Assembly (NCBI GenBank): GCA_031426185.1
Contig: JANPKV010000413.1
Span: 1 to 7,158, forward strand
Direction: 5' to 3'
From: JAJNPS01 sp031426185
Lineage (GTDB): Bacteria; Pseudomonadota; Alphaproteobacteria; Rhodobacterales; Rhodobacteraceae
DNA length: 7,158 bases
Shown here: positions 1 through 4,876 of the stretch, in pieces
How the letters are laid out: every line of letters starts with the position of its first letter
How positions within the stretch are numbered: position 1 is the first letter of the stretch
The notes under the pieces: model-generated
Told to the model about the DNA's origin: nothing
The model's input: only the letters and a program-made list of their open reading frames with translations
Databases searched by the model: none
Translations under genes and position numbers: made by a program

Positions 1-771
1 TCTGGCGACGGCGTTTTGGGCCTGCTGGCGGGATTGCCATGCGACCGGCCAGATCAGCTCGGACTTGATGGTTTTGAAGAACGTTTCCACCATCGCTCTG
101 TCGTAGCAGTTCCCGCGCCCGCTCAGAGAGATCAGGATGCCGCGCTTGCGGAGCAAGGCCTGATAGTCGACGGAGCAGTATTGCGATCCGCGGTCGGAAT
201 GATGAACCAATCCCGGCGCGGGGTTGCGAGCCACCAGAGCACGGCGCAGGGCTTTAACCGCTAGGTCGCGCTTCAGGCGGTCACTTGTGGCCCAACCGAT
301 GACGCGCCGAGAGAAGAGATCCAGCACGACAGCAATGTAGAGCCAGCCCTCCGTTGTCCAGATGTAGGAGATATCCGCCCCCCACTTTCGGTCCGGCGCA
401 TCTGCCGTGAAGTCTTGGCACACGAGGTTCGGGGCGACAGGCCAGGCATGTTCGCTGTCCGTCGTCCGCTTGAAGCGCCGCTTTTGCCGCGCGATCAACT
501 GGTTCGCGCGCATCAGGCGGGCGGTGCGATGCCGCCCGATCTCGTGGCCCTCATCGACAAGATCTCGGTGCATGCGCGGGCTGCCATAGGTGCCGTTCGA
601 GAGCGTGAAGGCCGTCCGGATATGCGCCAGATAGACCATGTCCTGCTGCTGGCGGCAACAAGCCGGACGGTCCTGCCAGGCGAAGAAGCCGCTCTGGCTG
701 ACTCCGAGAACACGGCACATCCGGTTGATTGGGAAGCTGGCCTTCTACGCCTCGATGAAGCCGAAGGTCAT
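1..771 (-). pseudogene. IS3-family transposase OrfB (DDE), with premature amber codon; C-terminus outside window
   Basis: OrfB supplies the DDE catalytic domain that cuts and joins IS ends, normally as an OrfAB fusion. Translating down from the ATG at 771-769 gives MTFGFIEA, then TAG at 745-747, then an uninterrupted frame to the window edge. The downstream frame keeps the family signatures: an HTH_21-like start (NRMCRVLGVSQSGFFAW), the first Asp in KWGADISY, the second in HHSDRGSQY, and the Glu in NAMVETFF. Close relatives usually have Glu where the TAG stands, so a single GAG to TAG change would explain it. The ATG overlaps the orfA stop (ATGA). Only the last stretch of the protein is missing to the left. 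The stop lies downstream of the frameshift site, so it also truncates the fusion protein. Either this copy is dead or the codon is suppressed. Confidence 0.88.
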
Positions 772-1052
772 CGACTTCCCTCTTTCGCGAAGAAGGCGGC
801 GGCTTTTTTTAGGATGTCGCGCTCCTGCTTCAGCACCGCGTTCTCTCGTCGCAGCCGCTTCAGTTCGGCATGTAAATCGACCGGTGCCTCACTTGGCTCG
901 ATGACATCACGCTCCTGGCCCAGCCACCGCGTCAGCGTCGATAGCCCGATGCCCAGATCCTCCGCGATCTCCCGCCGAGTCCTGCCGCTGGTCAGCGCTA
1001 GCCGCCCCGCTTTACGCCGAAACTCCGGCGTCGGTCTGTTTCCGTTTCCCAT
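768..1052 (-). CDS. IS3-family transposase OrfA (HTH DNA-binding subunit)
   Basis: This 94-residue protein is full length for an IS3 OrfA. Residues about 12-45 form the helix-turn-helix (GRTRREIAEDLGIGLSTLTRW) that binds the terminal repeats. Residues about 58-85 form the leucine-zipper coiled coil (LHAELKRLRRENAVLKQERD) used for dimerisation. The start is supported by a strong AGGAGG ribosome site (minus strand, 1064-1059) six bases before the ATG. The gene ends in TGA overlapping the orfB ATG. OrfA alone normally acts as a binding protein and repressor, and transposition needs the OrfAB fusion. It appears intact even though its partner is interrupted. Confidence 0.92.
   Translation of the reverse strand: MGNGNRPTPEFRRKAGRLALTSGRTRREIAEDLGIGLSTLTRWLGQERDVIEPSEAPVDLHAELKRLRRENAVLKQERDILKKAAAFFAKEGSR
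804..810 (-). promoter_or_regulatory. A7 programmed -1 frameshift site between orfA and orfB
   Basis: Read on the minus strand, the orfA codons CTA AAA AAA contain the heptamer A-AAA-AAA. Slipping back one base here puts the ribosome into the orfB frame, which stays open from the slip to the orfB ATG and reads KKSRRLLRERGKSM. This is the standard way IS3-family elements make the OrfAB transposase. In this copy the fusion would still terminate at the TAG at 745-747. Confidence 0.75.
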
Positions 1053-1106
1053 AGAACACCTCCTGGTTCCTCAGTTGGTGCTCTCCACTTTTCCCGGGCA
1101 AGTCCA

Positions 1107-1443
1107 AGGATGATGGCCGCCGACCGCATCACTGCTTCGGTCGAGACTGCCCGCTTTGAGCGAGATAGCCCGCTTTTCATCCCGCTATCGCAAGCTGGAC
1201 GATGTGACGGCATATCTCCCCGAGACGTTTCAAGGGTCTACAAGCGCCGCCTGGGTGTTGAGTTCCCAGTGCACTCGACCCGAGTTTGGGCTGCTCTAGA
1301 GCATCTGACAACAAAAGAGGACAGGGCGGATCAAGCAGGCAGGTCGGTGGAAAAGCCCGGTGATGGACCCGCGCTACACGCAACAGGCGGACGCTCAGAA
1401 CGGCGCCTCGGCATCACTTGCCCGCAAACAGGGTCGGTCTTGA
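1107..1443 (+). pseudogene. C-terminal fragment of a tyrosine recombinase, frameshifted and interrupted by the IS3 element
   Basis: The plus-strand frame from 1110 reads a tyrosine recombinase catalytic domain: a PLFIPLSQAGR stretch, then ISPRDVSRVYKRR, then the HxxR box as VHSTR at 1269-1283. At about 1332 the frame changes. The next frame continues KQAGRWKSPVMDPRYTQQA, contains the presumed nucleophilic Tyr (1375-1377), and ends at TGA 1441-1443. Loss of two bases from an ancestral GAT-ATC-AAG would explain the shift. The N-terminal half, including the first catalytic Arg, is absent. The homologous frame runs up to the proposed IS3 boundary, so the IS probably inserted into this gene. The rest should lie to the left of the IS. 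This is a relic and is distinct from the two recombinases on the minus strand. Confidence 0.75.
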
Positions 1444-1600
1444 TGTTGCGGCGGCCTAGTCGTCTGCGAAGCAGCCGCATACAGTGCCCAAGGCGATGAG
1501 GCTTAGAAGCGTAACGCCTGATGCAGATCAAGGCGTGGGTGGCCCCGGGCTGCGATGGTTGCCCATTCGAAAGAACTGCCCGATAAACAGGTGCCCGACC

Positions 1601-1996
1601 ATGCTGCGCAAATTCCTCCCCCTCGCCTCCATGATGCTCGCCGCCTGCGTGGCGGAACCGGATGTGCCCTCGGGGGCTGCCGACTTCGCCACCTATTGCT
1701 CCGCCTGCCACGGGACGACGGCAGTGGGGGACGGCCCGCTGGCCGCAGGGCTGGATGTGAAGCCCGCCGATCTGACCGGCCTGACCGCACGTGCGGGCGG
1801 TGCTTATCCCGGCACCATGGTGATGGCCATGATCTGGGGCTACGCCGATGGCCGCGACGGCGGCCGGGTGATGCCGCAGTTTTCCGAGGCGCTGGAGGGC
1901 GAGCTTGTCCCCTACGATGGCGGCGACGGCATCGCCACACCTACGCCGCTGCGCCTGGTGCAGATTGCGGAATATCTGAGGACAATACAAAAGTAA
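1601..1996 (+). CDS. small lipoprotein c-type cytochrome
   Basis: This is a 131-residue, single-haem class I-like cytochrome c. A short hydrophobic signal ends in a lipobox, LAAC, with Cys16 as the likely lipidated residue, so the mature protein should sit on a membrane facing the periplasm. The haem site CSACH is at residues 33-37 with His37 as proximal ligand. Met91 in RVMPQF is the best distal ligand, in the usual MPxF context. The C-terminal helix (LRLVQIAEYLRTIQK) matches the family. The ATG at 1601 was chosen because it gives a proper signal peptide and has AGGTG eight bases upstream; an in-frame ATG at 1484 would bury the signal. It probably transfers electrons, but no partner gene is present. 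It lies alone between a recombinase relic and an IS1380 relic, with a more GC-rich coding style than the recombination cluster. Confidence 0.88.
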   Translation: MLRKFLPLASMMLAACVAEPDVPSGAADFATYCSACHGTTAVGDGPLAAGLDVKPADLTGLTARAGGAYPGTMVMAMIWGYADGRDGGRVMPQFSEALEGELVPYDGGDGIATPTPLRLVQIAEYLRTIQK

Positions 1997-2008
1997 GGGG
2001 AGTGGGGC

Positions 2009-2200
2009 GGCATCGTTGACGTCTTTGTATCCTGCAAGCCGTCCGTAGACTAATTGCCGAAACAGCCCGTCGAGCCGGTGGAGGGTGGTCTTGCCAGGGC
2101 GGTTGTCGCGCAGCGCCTGACGCAAGAGCGGACAGCACCAGCGCGTCATCAAGCTCGCGCATCCCAGAAGGCCGCCGTCCGAGCTGAGTCGGCCAGATTT
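2009..2200 (-). pseudogene. N-terminal remnant of an IS1380-family transposase, multiply frameshifted
   Basis: Three consecutive minus-strand frames join into one recognisable IS1380-family start. RLSSDGGLL is read at about 2191-2165, MRELDDALVLSALAS at 2162-2118, then ALRDNRPGKTTLHRLDGLFRQ followed by LVYGRLAGYKDVNDA down to 2009. This matches the family's usual SDGG-LLALRELDDALGL and GLFRQSVYGRLAGYEDVNDAERL block. Frame changes fall at about 2163 (consistent with one lost base) and 2117. Similarity stops at 2009, so the catalytic body is missing. The relic begins about 10 bases beyond the recombinase stop codon and ends about 12 bases from the cytochrome stop codon. It fills the whole gap between those genes. 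Confidence 0.7.
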
Positions 2201-2209
2201 CCGCCCGGC

Positions 2210-3772
2210 TTACCTGTTTCGCATCAGATCAAGCATGCCATCGAAAAACGCGATTTTCTCGTCATCAGAGAATTTTACTGGGTCTAGGCGAACATTGGCC
2301 CCAATCTGCTCCAGGACTTCGAAGCGCTTCTCATCGGGCAGCTTTCCATAATGCCGCTCAGTGGTCTGCTCGCTATCGTGGCCCATGTTCTCCGACCAGG
2401 CCTTGCGCTCTAGATGGGTAAGCGGGCGGACGTCACGCTCAGCGGCGATGCAATGCTTTGCAGAATGCGGTGTGAACTTGACGGCCTCATCGCGGCAGGC
2501 AATGGCGAATGCTTCTGTCACAGCGTGTGTCGTCGACATGACCGGGACCGGTTTAAGATTTGCACCCTGCGTGAGCGGTCTGTGCTTGAGCGACCCGCTG
2601 TCGGGAAAGAGCGCGTCTTCCCCCGTAAACCCCAAGCCTCTTAGCGCATGGACCCATTCCGTGACCGCAGTCTCAAAGCACGGTGGGATTGGGAACCACA
2701 GGATTTCGATGCTCTTGCCCGCTTTGGCCCGGACGTTCCCGCCATCTTGCAGGACCATACGACGGTCCAGATCCACGTGCTTGATCCTGAGCGAAATCAA
2801 TGTGTCTGCTCGCAGTGCGCCCAGAAAGGCGAGCGCAAAGATCGCGCGTGCGCGCCGGTCGACGAAGGACCGCGATGGCATGTTGGACAACAAACGTTTC
2901 GCTTCATCGAGAGATGGGTAGTCCTTTGGTTTCACCTGCGCTGCCGCCGCCAGCACAGCTTTGGGCAGTTTGAGATACCCTTGCATATCCTGTGGCAGGC
3001 TTTTGAAACCGTCCTGCTTCAACAGCCAATCAAAAAACGCCGACAGGTGCGAAACAATGTGCTTGATCGATGAAGACGACAGACTGTCCGCGGCACCTGT
3101 TTCCGCGCGCCGCTTGAGATCATTCCGGACTTTGGCCACATCATCACGGGTCAGCTTACTGAAGAGCTTTCCAGCCAAAAGACCCTCGCAGTATCGAATT
3201 GCCGAAAGGTACCTATCCACGGTCTTGACGTCATACTGACCTGCGTAGGTCAGCCAATCGTGGATGATCCGGTCGTTGTGAGTGTGAAGGCCCTCCAACC
3301 CGAATGTGCCGCTAATCCCAATACCAACGGGCACTGATCCGTCGTCTTCGTGTAGGCAGTGCCTGTTGGTATTGGGATTGCGACAATCTTCAACGATGCC
3401 ACGGTCCGCCTCATTTGAGATCTTTCGGATCTGCGCGCTGCAGTCCGGGCAGTGGGCGGCATAGATATGTCTACCTTGCCTGGACCATGTGTCGCCGACC
3501 GTCTCAATGTCCGGAAAAACTAACCCCTTGCATGTGAAGCACAGGAACTCACCGGGCCGAAGGATCTTAGCGGCTCGCGCTTGCCTGAGATTGTGAAAGC
3601 GTTGAACTGCGGCGCCCTGAAACACAAAGGGCTTTTGACGGTCCGATGGCGTCAACCCCGCGCCCACCCAGTTGGAGACTGTGTTGGCGTTGACCGAGTA
3701 GAGGCTCATCAACCCGTCGACAGAATAGACCCAGAATTTTTTGGGAAACACGTTCTTGTAAGACCGGCTCAC
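2210..3772 (-). CDS. zinc-ribbon tyrosine recombinase/integrase, 520 aa
   Basis: This is a site-specific recombinase with an unusually long N-terminal extension. Residues about 22-40 (LYSVNANTVSNWVGAGLTP) look like a helix-turn-helix. C78/C81 and C108/C111 form a zinc ribbon (CFTC and HCPDC). Residues about 165-255 resemble a SAM-like core-binding domain, and 285-480 the catalytic domain. Catalytic residues visible are Arg321 (GALRADTL), a Lys near 350-353, His436, His465 (ENMGHD) and the nucleophile Tyr475 (RHYGK). The second catalytic Arg appears as Lys439 in PHSAKH, where HxxR is normal. Codons 132-153 coincide with a 66-base inverted repeat, between the zinc ribbon and the core-binding domain. 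The start is GTG at 3772, overlapping the preceding micro-ORF by four bases (GTGA). It may be the integrase of its own element, or a partner of the P4-type integrase. The DNA it acts on cannot be told from the window. Confidence 0.88.
   Translation of the reverse strand: MSRSYKNVFPKKFWVYSVDGLMSLYSVNANTVSNWVGAGLTPSDRQKPFVFQGAAVQRFHNLRQARAAKILRPGEFLCFTCKGLVFPDIETVGDTWSRQGRHIYAAHCPDCSAQIRKISNEADRGIVEDCRNPNTNRHCLHEDDGSVPVGIGISGTFGLEGLHTHNDRIIHDWLTYAGQYDVKTVDRYLSAIRYCEGLLAGKLFSKLTRDDVAKVRNDLKRRAETGAADSLSSSSIKHIVSHLSAFFDWLLKQDGFKSLPQDMQGYLKLPKAVLAAAAQVKPKDYPSLDEAKRLLSNMPSRSFVDRRARAIFALAFLGALRADTLISLRIKHVDLDRRMVLQDGGNVRAKAGKSIEILWFPIPPCFETAVTEWVHALRGLGFTGEDALFPDSGSLKHRPLTQGANLKPVPVMSTTHAVTEAFAIACRDEAVKFTPHSAKHCIAAERDVRPLTHLERKAWSENMGHDSEQTTERHYGKLPDEKRFEVLEQIGANVRLDPVKFSDDEKIAFFDGMLDLMRNR
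3314..3379. repeat. inverted repeat, 23-bp arms with 20-bp loop, inside the recombinase coding sequence
   Basis: The arms are 3314-3336 and 3357-3379. They pair at 22 of 23 positions; the one difference (3329 against 3364) is a G-T pair on the plus strand. The left arm starts AATCCCAATACCAAC and the right arm ends GTTGGTATTGGGATT. Pairing stops abruptly at both ends. The unit is 66 bases long, exactly 22 codons in frame (residues 132-153), rich in Asn, Gly and Asp. Possible readings are an in-frame palindromic mobile insert, a recombination or binding site, or an mRNA hairpin. Confidence 0.9.
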
Positions 3773-3921
3773 GGGGCTGCCCCCGTCACCTTAGGCCAGG
3801 AGCGTTGCTCATTCGACGTCCTGTGCATGATGACGTCATGCTGCTGAGAAGCGTCTTCCAGTGCGCCGATCGCTGCCTTGACGGCAGCGCGGGCCGTCTG
3901 AACGAGGACAAGCGGGCGCAT
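3769..3921 (-). CDS. 50-aa micro-ORF between excisionase-like gene and recombinase; unknown function
   Basis: The ATG (3921-3919) overlaps the stop of the upstream HTH gene as TAATG. The TGA (3771-3769) overlaps the recombinase GTG as GTGA. The product begins MRPLVLVQTARAAVKAAIGALEDASQQ, split here as MRPLVLVQTARAA plus VKAAIGALEDASQQ. Its first half looks like one amphipathic helix, and the tail is short, basic and polar. I do not recognise a family. The tight overlaps on both sides are the main evidence that it is translated. It could be a small protein factor in recombination, or only a leader whose translation opens the hairpin over the recombinase start codon. Confidence 0.6.
   Translation of the reverse strand: MRPLVLVQTARAAVKAAIGALEDASQQHDVIMHRTSNEQRSWPKVTGAAP
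3771..3786 (-). promoter_or_regulatory. stem-loop enclosing the recombinase start codon
   Basis: On the minus strand, ACGGGG (3786-3781), loop GCAG, and CCCCGT (3776-3771) form a six-pair, mostly GC stem. The first two bases of the recombinase GTG start codon are the last two bases of the stem, and AAGGTGA (3792-3786), a possible ribosome site, abuts its base. A ribosome ending the 50-aa ORF at 3769 would melt the stem, which fits translational coupling. The pairing is seen in the sequence; the regulatory role is inferred. Confidence 0.45.
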
Positions 3922-4133
3922 TACTCAGCGCCTTTCGCCTTGGGGTCAACGCGATTGGATTCTGCCCAAGTGTTCAGGTCAGCGCCGCGATAGACGATCT
4001 TGCGGCCCAGACGATAGTAGGCTGGGCCCATGCGCTTATGACGCCACTGGGCAAGTTTGCCCCGATCGCCGATGATTTCGAGTTCGGGGTCGCCCAAGAC
4101 GTAGCTGCGATTGTTTTCGAACAGATTGGGCAC
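3921..4133 (-). CDS. excisionase-like / AlpA-type winged HTH DNA-binding protein, 70 aa
   Basis: This small basic protein fits the HTH_17/excisionase fold. Residues about 23-36 (DRGKLAQWRHKRMGP) cover the recognition helix, 39-50 the wing (YYRLGRKIVYRG), and 51-58 the final ADLNTW helix typical of the family. Such proteins bind near attachment sites to steer a tyrosine recombinase toward excision, or act as element regulators. The GTG at 4133 is the only possible upstream start, because an in-frame TGA lies two codons before it. AAGGGA (4148-4143) is nine bases upstream. The gene overlaps the 50-aa ORF by one base. Position directly before a recombinase supports a recombination directionality role, but which of the two integrases it serves is unknown. 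Confidence 0.75.
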   Translation of the reverse strand: MPNLFENNRSYVLGDPELEIIGDRGKLAQWRHKRMGPAYYRLGRKIVYRGADLNTWAESNRVDPKAKGAE

Positions 4134-4142
4134 GGTTCACAT

Positions 4143-4170
4143 TCCCTTCGTTGCTTTCGGTTGCAACGAA
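4143..4170 (-). promoter_or_regulatory. ribosome binding site with overlapping hairpin before the excisionase-like gene
   Basis: Plus-strand 4147-4154 (TTCGTTGC) and 4163-4170 (GCAACGAA) form an eight-pair stem with an eight-base loop in the 47-base gap between the 231-aa gene and the excisionase-like gene. On the minus-strand transcript the stem ends within AAGGGA (4148-4143), the ribosome site for the GTG at 4133. It could be an operator for the HTH protein, or a structure limiting access to the ribosome site. There is no U-run, so a terminator is unlikely. Confidence 0.4.
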
Positions 4171-4180
4171 TGGATGCGCG

Positions 4181-4876
4181 CTAAACTACGGCGAAGGGCA
4201 GTCCCCGATCTAGAAATCGGGGACCCGAAGTCTTTGATAAATATAGAAACATTACTTGGGCATCTCCTGGAACATACGGGTTCTTGGTGCCCTTCGGGCA
4301 GAACAGGCTCAGGTCGCGCCGGTAAGTCTCGGCGACATGCAGCACATTGCGTTCCTGGTCCGGTTGCTCATCGCAGTAGTCCATGGCCATACCCAGATGG
4401 ACGACGCCACGATACGTTTTCCAAATCTTCCTCAATACATCCAAATCCTTGGCTTTGTTGACTTTGTTTTCCAGAGCCACATCGCGAACTTGTTTCAGTA
4501 TCCCTTTGTCCGTTTGCACGCCCTCGAACTTCCCGTCTTGGATCGACAGCCAAATCAGTTTTCCGATATGTTCGGCGACATTGAGCTTCCGTTCATTGCG
4601 CTCTTCAAACCGCCTTGCTGTTTGAGAAAACTCATAGCTGGCCTCGTGACGCTCGCTCGACGTTCTCGCGATCCACTGCACAAACTCTGCGTTCTTGAGA
4701 TCGGACATCCAGTTCGTGCCGAGGCTGTCGTTGAGAGTTTCGAGCCTAAGCGCTACTACCTCATGCTTTGCGTTTGCTAGCGCTTTTTCCCTAAGTTCAG
4801 GCGTCGTCTCACTCAGGGCAATCCGAAGGAGGTCGATCGACAGCAACTCTGGCTCGTTGATAGAGACCGCCAGCAT
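4181..4876 (-). CDS. hypothetical protein coupled to the P4-type integrase, 231 aa
   Basis: I do not recognise a family. The ATG (4876-4874) overlaps the integrase TAA as TAATG, so translation is probably coupled. The protein is soluble, charged and mostly helical by eye, with no signal peptide or membrane segment. Residues about 35-50 and 75-100 are rich in Glu, Arg and Ala (SQTARRFEERNERKLN). The best ordered-looking part is about 100-190, with KLIWLSIQDGKFEG and WKTYRGVVHLGMAMDYCDEQ. Only two Cys are visible and they are far apart, so no zinc site is evident. Codon choice is less GC-rich than in the antiporter or cytochrome, consistent with transfer. Linked position suggests it serves the element, for example in integration control, maintenance or exclusion, but this is inference. 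The last codons contain a nine-pair hairpin (4201-4224). Confidence 0.75.
   Translation of the reverse strand: MLAVSINEPELLSIDLLRIALSETTPELREKALANAKHEVVALRLETLNDSLGTNWMSDLKNAEFVQWIARTSSERHEASYEFSQTARRFEERNERKLNVAEHIGKLIWLSIQDGKFEGVQTDKGILKQVRDVALENKVNKAKDLDVLRKIWKTYRGVVHLGMAMDYCDEQPDQERNVLHVAETYRRDLSLFCPKGTKNPYVPGDAQVMFLYLSKTSGPRFLDRGLPFAVV
4201..4224. repeat. perfect 9-bp hairpin at the 3' end of the 231-aa gene
   Basis: GTCCCCGAT (4201-4209) and ATCGGGGAC (4216-4224) flank a six-base loop. It lies within the last fifteen codons of the 231-aa gene. No run of U follows on the minus-strand transcript, so it is a poor intrinsic terminator. It may protect the transcript end, pause RNA polymerase between the two halves of the cluster, or mark a junction between two joined elements. 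Confidence 0.55.

Larger units (their letters stand above)
1..1106 (-). mobile_element. IS3-family insertion sequence, left part cut by window edge
   Basis: The stretch carries orfA and orfB in the usual IS3 order, with a stop/start overlap and an A7 slippery run between them. The proposed outer end at 1106 is inferred. Read on the minus strand, the sequence begins TGGACTTGCCCGGG, which has the TG tip typical of IS3-family terminal repeats. Immediately beyond it, from 1107, the reading frame of a different gene (a tyrosine recombinase) begins in mid-domain. The other terminus lies outside the window, so neither the inverted repeat nor a target duplication can be confirmed. The copy is probably non-autonomous because orfB has an in-frame stop. 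Confidence 0.8.

Noticed and set aside
415..1113. 232-codon open frame on the plus strand
   Set aside because: It is antisense to the IS3 orfA/orfB genes, which have clear homology and a strong ribosome site.
1484..1600. Upstream ATG extension of the cytochrome gene
   Set aside because: The extra 39 residues look random and would place the signal peptide and lipobox internally.
1444..1600. Possible further gene fragment between the recombinase relic and the cytochrome
   Set aside because: No frame in this 157-base stretch gave recognisable protein similarity; it probably holds the cytochrome promoter, but no convincing -35/-10 pair was seen.
1331..2152. 273-codon open frame on the minus strand
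   Set aside because: It is mostly the reverse of the cytochrome gene and the recombinase relic. Only its first part is real transposase homology, belonging to the IS1380 remnant.
2680..2700. Ten-base match (CGGTGGGATT) to the tRNA-Ser 3' region, a possible attachment repeat
   Set aside because: The match ends before the TTCGAA core and lies inside the coding sequence of the intact 520-aa recombinase, so chance is more likely.
3314..3379. Integron attC-like site
   Set aside because: The arms are long and continuous, and the GTT/AAC triplets do not fit the RYYYAAC and GTTRRRY consensus or spacing of attC sites.
3830..3839. Palindrome ATGACGTCAT as an operator
   Set aside because: It is a ten-base palindrome inside the micro-ORF; TGACGTCA-like words occur elsewhere in coding sequence, and nothing links it to a promoter.
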